Of a DNA stretch of 64,000 nucleotides, positions 45,327 to 54,157 are shown in pieces; the stretch's first letter is position 1, and the number at the start of each line of letters is the position of its first letter. The stretch is from assembly GCA_904419525.1 (NCBI GenBank), contig CAJFRT010000007.1, positions 69,327 through 133,326 on the forward strand, given 5' to 3'. Source of the stretch: Candidatus Gallimonas merdae (GTDB taxonomy: Bacteria; Bacillota; Clostridia; Christensenellales; Borkfalkiaceae). The translations under genes were made by a program, and so were the position numbers. The notes under the pieces are model-generated. The model was not told where the DNA came from. It ran no database searches and saw only the letters and a program-made list of their open reading frames with translations.

Positions 45327-46132
45327 AGAACATCACATATTCCAAAGAGCACGCACGCTTTCTGCGGCGTCGAAAAAAGAATCTTGCCCTGATCTGGACG
45401 CTCCGCATCGGCGTCCTCGGCCTGCTTCTCGGCTTATGGGAGCTTGTCACAGCCTGCGGTTGGGTCGACCCCTTTATTATGAGTTCCCCCTCCCGCATCG
45501 CAAAGACCATCGCATCGCTCTATGCGGATGGAAGTCTGTTTTACCATATCGGCGTAACGCTCTGGGAAACGCTTGCCGGCTTTGCGATCGCAGTCGTTCT
45601 GGGATTCGGGATCGCTCTGCTTCTTTGGTGGAGCGATACATTGCGAAAAGTGTTGGAGCCCTACATCGTCGTTCTCAATGCTCTGCCGAAAATCGCACTG
45701 GGACCTCTGATCATCATATGGTTCGGCACGGGAAGCGAAGCGATCGTATTTATGACGGTGCTCGTCGGCATTATCGTAGCGATCATTCACATGCTGTCCG
45801 CCTTCATTGAGACAGATCCGAACAAGATCCTGCTCATGAAGTCCATGGGTGCCAGCAAACCGCAGATCCTATGGAAGCTCGTCATTCCGTCCTCCTATCC
45901 CGCCGTGATCTCCATGCTCAAAGTCAACGTCGGCATGGCCTGGATCGGCTCGATCATGGGCGAATACATCGTCTCAAGGGCGGGGCTCGGATATCTGATC
46001 GTCTACGGCGGTCAGGTGTTCAAACTTGACCTTGTGATGAGCGCGACCTTTATTCTCTGCCTTCTGGCGGCGGGAATGTATGCGCTGGTGGTATTGCTTG
46101 AAAAAATACTCGTTAAAAATACAGACCGCTGA
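45323..46132 (+). CDS. ABC transporter permease, SsuC family
   Basis: A 269-residue inner-membrane subunit with about six membrane segments. The EAA-type coupling loop is MKSMGASKPQILWKLVIPSSYP (about 170-190), and GMAWIGSIMGEYIVSRAGLGYLI is typical of SsuC/TauC. The ATG at 45323 overlaps the ATPase stop (ATGA). The last 159 bases overlap the 3' end of the convergent YkvI-like gene, and no terminator lies between. Confidence 0.9.
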   Translation: MKNITYSKEHARFLRRRKKNLALIWTLRIGVLGLLLGLWELVTACGWVDPFIMSSPSRIAKTIASLYADGSLFYHIGVTLWETLAGFAIAVVLGFGIALLLWWSDTLRKVLEPYIVVLNALPKIALGPLIIIWFGTGSEAIVFMTVLVGIIVAIIHMLSAFIETDPNKILLMKSMGASKPQILWKLVIPSSYPAVISMLKVNVGMAWIGSIMGEYIVSRAGLGYLIVYGGQVFKLDLVMSATFILCLLAAGMYALVVLLEKILVKNTDR

Positions 46133-47035
46133 AAACACTGCACCAAACACTCCGACTGCCGGGTAGAGCACGCCGATAACTCCGTTCAATCCAAGTCTGG
46201 ACAATAAGAATGCCGCAAGCAGGATAACGATCTTTGCGGCGTTCTTTTTTTCTCCCGCAAATCGCTCACAGGCAGAGAGAAGCGGAAAAAGCGCAGAAGC
46301 CAGTGAAGTGAGGACCGCGCATGCGACGGCCGCAAAAAAAACTTTGCTTCCGCGCATGACGTACAGATAGGGCATCGGTGCAGAAACGGCATCTCCCCCT
46401 GCGCCGAAAACTCCGCCGAGAATGATAGCCCCGCACAGAAAGACCGCGCCACTTGCGAGCACGGAAGATCTCACGGGAGCACGAGTATCCCTGCCTGCGT
46501 CCATAAAGGCCGGGGCCGCAAACGCCGCATTCATTGTTGCATACAGCAGTCCCCTTCCCGTCTCGCTTGCCGAAGGAAATGCCGCAGTCACAAACCCGGT
46601 CCCCGAAAAGAAGATAAAGACAAGAAGCAGCGGAACCAGCAGAACACTCAGAAAGCTGACCCCACGCATTCCGCGGGATAAAAACACAAGGACGATCGCA
46701 AGGCCCGCGAGCGACGGCAGCGGCCTGTAAGCGGGCAGCAATTCGTCGAGTCCCGCAAGCATTCCGGCGCACGGAACAAATGCTACTGCAAGGAGCAAAC
46801 AGGTAACAATATTTGCTCCACGCCCGAAAAGCGCACGCATTGCGCCGGCAAATCCGTTGTATTTTTTCCCGAGGTGCAATAAAAAGGCGCAGACCAAGCA
46901 ATAGACCGCACACGAAAAAGCCAGGGATGCAAGACTGCCCGCGCCCCCGAAAAAACGAATGAGTTCTGCTCCCGTCAGAAAGCCTGCACCGATGGTCGTT
47001 CCGACGAGAAAAAACGCCGTACGCACGATTCCCAT
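45974..47035 (-). CDS. YkvI-like predicted membrane transporter
   Basis: A 353-residue protein with about ten membrane segments. The opening MGIVRTAFFLVGTTIGAGFLTGAELIRFFG matches the COG3949 (YkvI) and amino-acid-transporter-like fold (GxxIGAGFxTGxE). The substrate is unknown. I prefer the start at 47035 (AAGG about 9 nt upstream, just before the first membrane helix) over an in-frame ATG at 47089, which lacks a ribosome site. The hydrophilic C-terminal tail (about 50 residues) is encoded antisense to the end of the ABC permease gene. Palindrome copy 3 lies upstream, with a promoter-like TAGTCA/TAATTT pair. Confidence 0.75.
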   Translation of the reverse strand: MGIVRTAFFLVGTTIGAGFLTGAELIRFFGGAGSLASLAFSCAVYCLVCAFLLHLGKKYNGFAGAMRALFGRGANIVTCLLLAVAFVPCAGMLAGLDELLPAYRPLPSLAGLAIVLVFLSRGMRGVSFLSVLLVPLLLVFIFFSGTGFVTAAFPSASETGRGLLYATMNAAFAAPAFMDAGRDTRAPVRSSVLASGAVFLCGAIILGGVFGAGGDAVSAPMPYLYVMRGSKVFFAAVACAVLTSLASALFPLLSACERFAGEKKNAAKIVILLAAFLLSRLGLNGVIGVLYPAVGVFGAVFSAVCIFNEYFFKQYHQRIHSRRQKAENKGRAHHKVKFEHLTAVDDQISEPRP

Positions 47036-47091
47036 CTCTCTTAACCTTATGCGCGTCGTTTCTTTTCTATGTTTTTTAGAAAAAATCATAA

Positions 47092-47110
47092 AATTATGTC
47101 TGACATAGTA
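47092..47110. repeat. Dispersed palindrome, copy 3
   Basis: AAATTATGTCTGACATAGTA, in the interval between the divergent YkvI-like and PadR genes, 10 bp before the PadR -35 box. It is the only copy not downstream of a stop codon. Confidence 0.7.
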
Positions 47111-47119
47111 CTTTGACTA

Positions 47120-47148
47120 TTGACAAATTTTGTCGTTTCGTATATAAT
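47120..47148 (+). promoter_or_regulatory. Consensus sigma-A promoter of the PadR-type gene
   Basis: TTGACA (47120-47125), 17 bp, TATAAT (47143-47148). The ATG at 47174 follows an AGGAG site. Confidence 0.88.
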
Positions 47149-47173
47149 GTAAAAAAACAACAGGAGTACGGGC

Positions 47174-48910
47174 ATGGAAGAAAGCGTCGCATTGGAAGAG
47201 CGCCCCGAAAAATCCGTCAGTTCGGACCTCATTCGCGGGCACATCAACACGATCATTCTGCGCGCCCTCTATGACGGGGACAAATACGGCTACGAGATCA
47301 TTTCAGAGATCGAGCGCAAGAGCCACGGACAATATTCACTCAAACAGCCCTCCTTGTACAGCGCTCTCAAACGCCTGGAAAAAGACGGCTATGTCACTTC
47401 TTACTGGGGCGGTTCGGTCAGCGGCGGAAGAAGAAAATATTTCTCACTCACCGAGTCGGGGAAAGCCATCTCCGAACAGAATCAATCCGAGTGGGAATAT
47501 TCGCGCACGGTGATCGACAGCCTGATCTCGGACAAGGATTTTGACTTCTCAAATCCAGCCCCCACCGCCGTAAACATGCGCGTACTGCGAGAAACCACTT
47601 CCCGCGTTCCGCGCGGCGAAAGCGATGATGACGAACTGGATTTCGAGCCCTCTTTCGACGATGCGGAAGAACTCGGAAAACTGGAAGCGCATTACAATGA
47701 ACAGCTCAAAGCCTTGGAGGCACGCAGCGAGGAGCTGACGCGCCGCGAAGAAGCCTTTGAGGAGGAAATGTGCGCCCGCAACGAGGCGATCATCAAGGAG
47801 CGCGGCTGGAGAGAGAGCGAAATCGCGGCACGCGAACAGGCGCTGGCGCAAAAGCGCGCCGAACTGGAAACACTTCGCGCCCAGCAAGCTGCGCAGCAGA
47901 CACGCGAAGAGAATGAACAGGCGGAGGCACTTCGTTCCCGCATTTCCTCTCTGGAATATGAGCTGCGGGAAAGCGAGGCGGCGCTTGAAACCACGCGCCG
48001 TCAGAGCGAATCGCAGGCCGAGGCCGACCGTATCCGCATCGATGAGATCCGCGAATCCGAGCGACGCACCTATGAGGAAAAATTTTCCAAAGCCCTCGAA
48101 GAAGAACGCGCCAGACATGCGGAAGATCTGAAAGCACAGGAGACCCGTATCGTTGCCGAGCAGGAGGAGCTCTTCCGCAAACGCGAACAGCAACTTCTGC
48201 ACCGCAACTATCTCGATCTTGTCAATACTCCGCCCACGGAAGAGGAATCGCACGACTATACGTACTACAGCACTCCCGCCCCGCAGGAAGAGAGCGAGCC
48301 TCTTGCAGAGGACTATCGCACCGTGGTTCACCGTCTCTATGCAAATGCGGTTTCCGGAGAGACGCCGCCCGCAGCGGAAGATAAGGCGACATCTCTTGAC
48401 GGAATCGATATCACCGATCTTGAAACGCGCGCCGCGCAGGACGGGATCAAGATCCAGACTGCCGGAAGCACCGTAAAGAGCGACAAAAAGCAATCGGAAA
48501 GTCTCGTTCATAAGGGAAAAGCTCTCTTCATGAGCGGAATTGTCACCTTCCTTTTCTGTGTCGCGCTCGGAAGTGTTCTGCTCGGCGTCACCCCCGGCGC
48601 AGGACTCCCCGCGTTCTTCCCCTATCTCATCTGGGGAATCGGACTCGCCGTTCTTCTTGTGACGGGCCTTGCCTACGCAAACCGCTACGGTGAAAATGCC
48701 CTCCGTAGAACAGGCCCCGTCATTCTCAACGTTGTCGTCGGATATATCCTGCTCGTCATCGTCACGCTGATCGCCGCTCTTTCAGCCAGGGCCGACTTCA
48801 ATGATCCCGTCCAGCTGAATTCCTGGGTCACAGTTCCCGTGATCGCCTATCTCGGCGTTGTGCTGTTCGGCGTTGTCTATTATCTGCAGGTCAGACCAAA
48901 AAAGAAATAA
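47174..48910 (+). CDS. Membrane-anchored PadR-family regulator with a long coiled coil
   Basis: A 578-residue protein. Residues about 18-105 form a PadR winged helix (IRGHINTIILRALYDGDKYGYEII, SLYSALKRLEKDGYVTSYW, GGRRKYFSLTESGK). Residues about 163-345 are a continuous Glu/Arg/Ala-rich coiled coil. After an acidic linker, four hydrophobic segments (about 452-474, 483-505, 515-540, 552-573) anchor the C-terminus. PadR regulators are normally about 110-180 residues and soluble, so this is a predicted membrane-tethered DNA-binding protein. The YkvI-like gene next to it is a candidate target. Regulator class is clear; ligand and target are unknown. Monocistronic with promoter and terminator. Confidence 0.85.
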   Translation: MEESVALEERPEKSVSSDLIRGHINTIILRALYDGDKYGYEIISEIERKSHGQYSLKQPSLYSALKRLEKDGYVTSYWGGSVSGGRRKYFSLTESGKAISEQNQSEWEYSRTVIDSLISDKDFDFSNPAPTAVNMRVLRETTSRVPRGESDDDELDFEPSFDDAEELGKLEAHYNEQLKALEARSEELTRREEAFEEEMCARNEAIIKERGWRESEIAAREQALAQKRAELETLRAQQAAQQTREENEQAEALRSRISSLEYELRESEAALETTRRQSESQAEADRIRIDEIRESERRTYEEKFSKALEEERARHAEDLKAQETRIVAEQEELFRKREQQLLHRNYLDLVNTPPTEEESHDYTYYSTPAPQEESEPLAEDYRTVVHRLYANAVSGETPPAAEDKATSLDGIDITDLETRAAQDGIKIQTAGSTVKSDKKQSESLVHKGKALFMSGIVTFLFCVALGSVLLGVTPGAGLPAFFPYLIWGIGLAVLLVTGLAYANRYGENALRRTGPVILNVVVGYILLVIVTLIAALSARADFNDPVQLNSWVTVPVIAYLGVVLFGVVYYLQVRPKKK

Positions 48911-48942
48911 AAAGAACCCGCTTTTATGAAGCGGGTTCTTTT
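48911..48942 (+). terminator. Intrinsic terminator of the PadR-type gene
   Basis: AAAGAACCCGCTT with AAGCGGGTTCTTT (loop TTATG), followed by TTTATAT. It starts directly after the TAA. Confidence 0.9.
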
Positions 48943-48950
48943 TATATAAA

Positions 48951-48982
48951 ATGTCCTCCGTGCACATATGCGCGGGGGACAT
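48951..48982 (-). terminator. Intrinsic terminator of the rho-ROK operon
   Basis: ATGTCCTCCGTG pairs with CGCGGGGGACAT through G-T wobbles (48951-48962 with 48971-48982). The minus strand continues TTTTATAT. It lies 8 bp after the ROK stop. Confidence 0.72.
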
Positions 48983-48990
48983 TTCGTTTT

Positions 48991-49938
48991 TCAAAGCCGG
49001 TCGAATGCGTACTGAGCTGCCCCATACAGTCCCGCATCGTTCCCGAGGGAAGCGCATACAAGCGCAAGAGGCGCATCCTTTTCCGAAACAAGGATCCTTG
49101 CCCGAACAACACGGCGCAGCGGCTCAAGCAGGGCTTCACCCTCCGCAGAAATTCCGCCTCCAATGATGATGGCCTGCGGCCGGAGCATATTGACGACATT
49201 GGCAATTCCCTCGCCGAGCGCTCCGATGTACTCGTCCAGAACGCGCTGTGCGGCAGAATCGCCCTCTTTTGCCGCAAGAAATGCCGTGCGTCCGTCCGCC
49301 TCGTCAAGCGTACAGGCAAACCGCCACATCGCGCTCCCGCGTTCTTTTTGCATACTCTCGCGGGTGAGACGGATCAGAGCAGAAGTTGCCGCATACCGCT
49401 CAAAACACCCGCGCCGACCGCACGAACAAAGTTCTCCGTTCATGCGGATCACGGTATGCCCCAATTCGGCACCCGCGCCGCGGAACCCTTCAAACAGCTT
49501 CCCGCCGATGATGATCCCGCTCCCGACGCCCGTACCGAGGGTGATGAGCACGCTGTCCGAATAATCTTTTCCGGCGCCGAATTTGTACTCCCCCAGGGCC
49601 GCGGCATTCGCGTCGTTCAGGACAAAGGTCTTTTTCCCGGTATATTTTTCAACCAACTCGCCAAGCGGCACATTATTCCAGCCGAAATTGGCCCAGGAGA
49701 CGACGACACCGCGCGCGCTGTCAATGAAACCGGGCGATCCGATCCCGATCGCCTGAACATCGTCCATACTTTTCCCTGCCTTTTCCGCCGTCTGCACAGC
49801 AAGCTCGGCAAGCGCGACCGCCGTCTTTTCCGCGGGATCCTCCGCAGAGGTAACGACGCGCGATTTCCCTTCCAGTTTCGTCCCTGCAAGCAGGGCGGCC
49901 TTGGCGGACATACCGCCCAGATCAATTCCTATGACCAT
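48991..49938 (-). CDS. ROK-family glucokinase
   Basis: A 315-residue sugar kinase, probably glucokinase, that feeds glycolysis. The ATP site is IGIDLGGMSAKAAL (3-16), the catalytic Asp is in LNDANAAALGEYKFG, and the ROK zinc motif reads ELGHTVIRMNGELCSCGRRGCFERY (His and Cys ligands), with IIGGG near the end. No N-terminal helix-turn-helix is present, so it is a kinase and not an Nag/Xyl repressor. It lies 14 bp after rho in the same direction and ends at a terminator. Confidence 0.9.
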   Translation of the reverse strand: MVIGIDLGGMSAKAALLAGTKLEGKSRVVTSAEDPAEKTAVALAELAVQTAEKAGKSMDDVQAIGIGSPGFIDSARGVVVSWANFGWNNVPLGELVEKYTGKKTFVLNDANAAALGEYKFGAGKDYSDSVLITLGTGVGSGIIIGGKLFEGFRGAGAELGHTVIRMNGELCSCGRRGCFERYAATSALIRLTRESMQKERGSAMWRFACTLDEADGRTAFLAAKEGDSAAQRVLDEYIGALGEGIANVVNMLRPQAIIIGGGISAEGEALLEPLRRVVRARILVSEKDAPLALVCASLGNDAGLYGAAQYAFDRL

Positions 49939-49952
49939 ATTTTTCCCTTTTC

Positions 49953-51404
49953 CTATGAATTTTTATAGACCCGGATCCATTCGGGGATCCGCGCGATCAA
50001 CTCTTTGTTGTCGGAGGTGCGTTTGATCATCTCAATAAGTCCCGCCGCATTCTCCGTCAGGCCTCTCTCCCGAAGTTTATAGACGGCGGCAAGCTCGTCA
50101 GCAGACAACAGCAACTCCTCTTTGCGGGTTCCGGAACGGCGGATATCGATCGCGGGGAAGATCCTGCGCTCGGCGAGATCGCGCGAAAGGAAAATATCGC
50201 AATTTCCCGTCCCCTTGAATTCTTCATAGATCACATCGTCCATGCGGCTGCCCGTATCGACCAGCACCGTCGCAAGAATGGTCACGCTGCCGGCCTCCCT
50301 GGTATTGCGTGCAGTTCCGAAAAACCGCTTGGGTTCCGCAAACGCGCCGGCGTCAAGTCCGCCCGACAAAGTCTTTCCGGAATTGTCACAAAGATAATTG
50401 CAGGCACGCGTGAGTTTTGTAAGGGAATCGAGAAGGATCACGACGTCTTTCCCCTGTTCCGCGTACCTCTTGGCGTGTTCAAGAGCAAGGTGCGCCGCGC
50501 GGACATGATGTTCGGCGCCCTCGTCAAACGTCGACGAAACGATCTCTGCTCCGGGAACGCTCTCACGCATATCCGTCACTTCCTCGGGGCGTTCGTCAAT
50601 GAGCAGAACAATGAGCATCATCTCGCCGTGACGCTCACCGATCGCACGGGCGACACTCTTCAGCAGCGTCGTCTTTCCCGCTTTGGGCGGCGCGATCACA
50701 AGCGCGCGCTGACCCCGCCCGATGGGAGCAAACAGATCGAGGATCCGCAGAGCAAGATCGTCCGATCCCTCGGACAAAGAGATCTTTTCTTTGGCATACT
50801 GCGCCGTAAGCGCATCGAAGTGCGGCCTCTTTTCATATCTTCCCACCGGAAGTCCGTTGACGCTGAGCAGCTCGCCGACAGCCGCGGAATCGTTCTTCTG
50901 GCGGGGTTTCGCCGTGCAGGCAATAAAATCTCCCTCACGGAGAGCCCAGCTGTGAATGAGCGGCGCCGGAATAAAGACGTCCTCCCCCGTTGTGGAGGGC
51001 TGACAATTCCTTGCGCGCACAAACCCGTACCCGCCCTGCGTAATATCAAGAATGCCCGTATAAACGGGCGCGTCAAAAAGCGGAGGCGCATCGTTTTCCC
51101 CCGATGCGACCTCCAAAATATTTTCCCGCTCGCGCGCATCGGCTTCCCCGATACGCTTGATTTCGGAGAGTTTTTCCAGAATAGACGGATCGATATACGT
51201 CTGCTTGGCGGGCGCACCCCGGTTGGAGCGCGGTGCAGGCGCCTGCTTTCCCGTCAGAATATTGACGATCTCACCGATCAGGACATTCTTATTGTTGGAT
51301 GATGCGTGCCCGACCCCGGATTGCCTGCCGAGAATACGCAGTGTCGATAAAGGCAGGGTCTCGAGAAATTCCCGATACCTCTGTTCCGCCGTTTTCAATT
51401 CCAT
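49953..51404 (-). CDS. rho: Transcription termination factor Rho
   Basis: A 483-residue hexameric RNA helicase. The N-terminal Rho_N helix bundle (1-50) is followed by a linker of about 70 residues, the RNA-binding OB-fold ([17 protein letters not shown]), Walker [13 protein letters not shown] (about 250-261), Walker [15 protein letters not shown], and the Q- and R-loops ([22 protein letters not shown]). All core motifs are present. Its operon position between a metallo-hydrolase and glucokinase is unusual. Confidence 0.96.
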   Translation of the reverse strand: MELKTAEQRYREFLETLPLSTLRILGRQSGVGHASSNNKNVLIGEIVNILTGKQAPAPRSNRGAPAKQTYIDPSILEKLSEIKRIGEADARERENILEVASGENDAPPLFDAPVYTGILDITQGGYGFVRARNCQPSTTGEDVFIPAPLIHSWALREGDFIACTAKPRQKNDSAAVGELLSVNGLPVGRYEKRPHFDALTAQYAKEKISLSEGSDDLALRILDLFAPIGRGQRALVIAPPKAGKTTLLKSVARAIGERHGEMMLIVLLIDERPEEVTDMRESVPGAEIVSSTFDEGAEHHVRAAHLALEHAKRYAEQGKDVVILLDSLTKLTRACNYLCDNSGKTLSGGLDAGAFAEPKRFFGTARNTREAGSVTILATVLVDTGSRMDDVIYEEFKGTGNCDIFLSRDLAERRIFPAIDIRRSGTRKEELLLSADELAAVYKLRERGLTENAAGLIEMIKRTSDNKELIARIPEWIRVYKNS

Positions 51405-51409
51405 TCAGC

Positions 51410-52066
51410 TTATTTCTCCCGTTCCATGATGATCACCTTCGTACTCTCTTCCGATATGTCGTCACGGAACAGCTCCAGTTCGCTTTCTTCGAGCTCCTCC
51501 ACTTCTTCTGTATCGAATTTGTCAGCAAAATCATCGACTTTGTCGACATCGATATTGAGTCCCTTGGTCTTATAGTGCATCGGAATGACGATCGCAGGCA
51601 TGATGCGGTCGACATATTCTTTGGCCTGTTCGGCATCAATGGTGTAATTCCCGCCGACAGGGATCAACAGAACATGCACGGGAAGAAGCGTTTCGATCAG
51701 GGCAGAAGAGCACTCTTCCCCCAAATCGCCGAGATGACAGATCTCCAGCCCGTCCATGCGGAACTTGAAGATAAGATTTTCGCCCCGTTTCATGCCGTTT
51801 TCGTCGTCATGATAGCTCTTGATCGCCGTAATATCGACGCCGCCGATCTCATAGGTGCCCTCTTCGTCGAACACGACAGGCTTTCCTTCCTTGCCTTCCA
51901 CCGCGCCGACGTTGTTGTGGTCGTAATGCCCGTGGCTTACGGTCACCGCGTCCGCCTTGACGGTCGGCATAGTATATCCGATGGCGCCGTATGGATCGGT
52001 CACGATCGTAGTACCCGTACTTTCCGTCAGGACAAAACAAGAGTGCCCCAAATATCGTATTTTCAT
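51410..52066 (-). CDS. UPF0173-type metallo-beta-lactamase-fold hydrolase
   Basis: A 218-residue MBL-fold protein related to UPF0173/YtkL and UlaG-like enzymes. Metal ligands lie in MKIRYLGHSC (start), VSHGHYDHNNVG (HxHxDH), HLGDLG and MHYKT. The substrate is unknown. The start at 52066 overlaps the DUF1934 stop (ATGA) and has GGAGG. It precedes rho by 5 bp. The C-terminal tail is acidic (EEVEELEESELELF). Confidence 0.88.
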   Translation of the reverse strand: MKIRYLGHSCFVLTESTGTTIVTDPYGAIGYTMPTVKADAVTVSHGHYDHNNVGAVEGKEGKPVVFDEEGTYEIGGVDITAIKSYHDDENGMKRGENLIFKFRMDGLEICHLGDLGEECSSALIETLLPVHVLLIPVGGNYTIDAEQAKEYVDRIMPAIVIPMHYKTKGLNIDVDKVDDFADKFDTEEVEELEESELELFRDDISEESTKVIIMEREK

Positions 52067-52455
52067 TGTTCCTCCGATATGATATTTACCGCAATTGTCA
52101 AGCGGTATATCTGAACCTCTGCAAACATCAGGCGATAGCGGAGCGCGATCCGCCAGCCGTCCCGCATTCTGCGTGCCGCACAGACCTCTGTGATCATGGG
52201 TATGCCCCCGGAACCGTCCGGACAACCGATCGACAGTTCGCCCGTTTCGCCCTCAGAAAAATGTGCACGAATGGCGTTCCCGCCCTGTCTGTCCATCGTA
52301 AGCGCATTTCCGGACAATTCAAGAAGCACTTCGTCTCCCTCGTCGGAATATACCGCCGTAAAACCGTCTTCCCGCTCACAAAAACTGCCGACAGACGTAA
52401 AACGGGAACGATTACCCCCTGCGAACGTGACGATTTCCACCCTGCACGCTTTCAT
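52063..52455 (-). CDS. DUF1934 (YwiB-like) beta-barrel protein
   Basis: A 130-residue protein that fits the DUF1934/YwiB calycin-like family: beta strands with GFTAVYSDEGDEVLLELSGNALTMDRQGG and a late IALRYRLMFAEVQIYRLTIAV. Function is unknown. It opens the DUF1934-hydrolase-rho-ROK unit. No ribosome site precedes its ATG; the -10 box lies only nine bases upstream, so the mRNA is probably leaderless. Confidence 0.72.
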   Translation of the reverse strand: MKACRVEIVTFAGGNRSRFTSVGSFCEREDGFTAVYSDEGDEVLLELSGNALTMDRQGGNAIRAHFSEGETGELSIGCPDGSGGIPMITEVCAARRMRDGWRIALRYRLMFAEVQIYRLTIAVNIISEEQ

Positions 52456-52464
52456 TTGCTATCT

Positions 52465-52493
52465 ATTATAATACAAAAAAGAAAATTTGTAAA
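52465..52493 (-). promoter_or_regulatory. Promoter of the rho operon, nearly leaderless
   Basis: Minus strand TTTACA (52488-52493), 17 bp, TATAAT (52465-52470). The predicted transcript start is 1-3 nt before the DUF1934 ATG. Confidence 0.78.
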
Positions 52494-52524
52494 TGGATTG
52501 AAAGCATTTTTGAATGATTATCCT

Positions 52525-53343
52525 TCAATTCCCGCTGAAAAATTCCCGATAACGGGATTTCCCTTCGCGCATCAATGCACAAAGCTCCTTCTCATCGCTC
52601 CGATCGACGGCCGTGCGGAACTGTTCCAGCCTGCAGATCAATCTGCCAATCTCCTCCGAAAGAGGCGCAGAATTCATGCAGAACAGCTCTGCCCAGACCT
52701 GTTCGTCCACCGGCGCGACGCGCGTCATGTCCTGAAAACTTCCGCCGGTAAAACCCCTGCAGCCGGAAGCAAGCGGGCTCGTCACGTAGGCATTGGAAAC
52801 GACGTGCGCCAGCTGCGATGTCAGAGCGATCATTCTGTCATGCTCTTCGGCCGTACATTCGACAATGCGGCCGAATCCCATATCTTTTGCCAGGGAACGA
52901 ACCGTTTCAAGAGCGCCATTCTCCGTCTGCGGCGCACGGGTCAGAATAAAGTTCGCTCCCCGAAAAAGATCTTCACTTGCAGAACGGATCCCCGACGTTT
53001 CCTTTCCCGCCATCGGGTGCGTCCCGACATACTTCCAGGTACGCGGCCTGGAATAGACGACCCGCTCCAAAGGAGCCTTGACACCGCAGATATCCGCCAC
53101 GATGCACCCTGCCGGAAAATCCGACTCGTCAAGCACACGCATCGTGACACGCGGCGGAAGCGCAAGAACAACGATATCCGCCCCGGAAAAGCCGACGGCC
53201 TCGCCGTCGATCATGCGGTGCTCCAACGCATAATCAATGCTTACACGGCTCCGGTTCATTCCCAGAACCGTATGCCCCGCCCTTTTTAAGGAAGCCGCAA
53301 CAGATGCTCCGATAATTCCAAGTCCGTAGACGATGACCTTCAT
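52525..53343 (-). CDS. tyrA: Prephenate dehydrogenase
   Basis: A 272-residue NAD(P)-dependent enzyme of tyrosine synthesis. The Rossmann motif is YGLGIIGASVA (6-16), the catalytic His region GTHPMAGKE (about 108-116), and LTSQLAHVVSNA is a family element. There is no ACT or chorismate-mutase domain. GGAG precedes the ATG. A TTGAAC-16-TAATAC promoter overlaps palindrome copy 4. aroA of the same pathway lies nearby on the other strand. Confidence 0.92.
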   Translation of the reverse strand: MKVIVYGLGIIGASVAASLKRAGHTVLGMNRSRVSIDYALEHRMIDGEAVGFSGADIVVLALPPRVTMRVLDESDFPAGCIVADICGVKAPLERVVYSRPRTWKYVGTHPMAGKETSGIRSASEDLFRGANFILTRAPQTENGALETVRSLAKDMGFGRIVECTAEEHDRMIALTSQLAHVVSNAYVTSPLASGCRGFTGGSFQDMTRVAPVDEQVWAELFCMNSAPLSEEIGRLICRLEQFRTAVDRSDEKELCALMREGKSRYREFFSGN

Positions 53344-53362
53344 TGGTTCTCCTTTTTTTAAC

Positions 53363-53390
53363 GTATTATGCGTGACATAGTACTGTTCAA
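53363..53390 (-). promoter_or_regulatory. Possible tyrA promoter overlapping palindrome copy 4
   Basis: Minus strand TTGAAC (53385-53390), 16 bp, TAATAC (53363-53368). The palindrome fills the spacer and -10 region, so a protein bound there would block it. Confidence 0.5.
53364..53382. repeat. Dispersed palindrome, copy 4
   Basis: TATTATGCGTGACATAGTA, the least symmetrical copy. It lies 17 bp after the stop of the YgjP-like gene and upstream of tyrA. Confidence 0.65.
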
Positions 53391-53399
53391 ATTAAAAAA

Positions 53400-54047
53400 T
53401 TATAGGAACAGCATGAGTGAACTCTTGCTCCGAAGCCCCTTTCTTATCGCAAGATAATCCGGAAAAATATTGCGGACCTCTTTCCAGAAAGCGGGGCCAT
53501 GATTCATATGCCGCGTATGACAGAGCTCGTGAACAGCGATATACCGCGCCTCTTCGTCCGTCAGAAATGCCGTACGAAAAGAAAACGACAATGTTCCCGA
53601 AGTGCTGCAAGAGCCCCATCTCCCGCGTGCCGAAGAGATCTGAATCGATGTATACAAAAATCCATAACGGGCCGCATACTCCGAAACGATCCGGCACATG
53701 CGTTCGCGCACCATGCGTTTCAGAAGACCGATCAGAGCAGTCTCCCTTCCCTGTTCCGGGAGACGAAGCGTCTGTCCGGATATTCCCGCGCGGCCCGACG
53801 GAACGATCGTATACTGTCTGCCGCAGATTTCCACCGATGCGCCGTCTGAAAAATCTGGACGGCTCCGCTCGATTTCTTTACGGCGGCGCGCGATCCATTC
53901 CGAATGTCTGCTTACAAACTGTTGGATTTCATCTGTGCGGGCAGAATTCGGCGCACGCACCACCGCGTCGCCCTTTTCATTGACAGAGAGAGAAAGTGTT
54001 TTCCGTTTTCCCCGCAGAACGATCACTGCAAATTCCTGTTTCTTCAC
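53400..54047 (-). CDS. YgjP/DUF45-family zinc metallopeptidase
   Basis: A 215-residue WLM/YgjP-like protein. The zinc site is HELCHTRHMNHGPAFW (about 168-183: HExxH plus a third His), preceded by SSARGRWGSCSTSGTLSF, the family signature. Substrates are unknown; relatives act with restriction or DNA-protein repair systems. The start is GTG at 54047, six bases after a TATAAT box and without a ribosome site. An in-frame TTG at 54086 lies upstream of that promoter. Confidence 0.83.
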   Translation of the reverse strand: MKKQEFAVIVLRGKRKTLSLSVNEKGDAVVRAPNSARTDEIQQFVSRHSEWIARRRKEIERSRPDFSDGASVEICGRQYTIVPSGRAGISGQTLRLPEQGRETALIGLLKRMVRERMCRIVSEYAARYGFLYTSIQISSARGRWGSCSTSGTLSFSFRTAFLTDEEARYIAVHELCHTRHMNHGPAFWKEVRNIFPDYLAIRKGLRSKSSLMLFL

Positions 54048-54053
54048 CCGAAC

Positions 54054-54083
54054 ATTATAGCATATCCGTCGCGCATTTTTCAA
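54054..54083 (-). promoter_or_regulatory. Leaderless promoter of the YgjP-like gene
   Basis: Minus strand TTGAAA (54078-54083), 18 bp, TATAAT (54054-54059). The GTG start begins seven bases after the -10 box. Confidence 0.65.
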
Positions 54084-54122
54084 CAACTTTTTTGCCGCAG
54101 GACGCCAAAGACGGGCTTTTTC

Positions 54123-54151
54123 TTGACTTTTTCATCTGCAGGGACTATAAT
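54123..54151 (+). promoter_or_regulatory. Leaderless promoter of aroA
   Basis: TTGACT (54123-54128), 17 bp, TATAAT (54146-54151). The ATG begins seven bases after the -10 box, where transcription should start. Confidence 0.8.
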
Positions 54152-54157
54152 TTTCAC

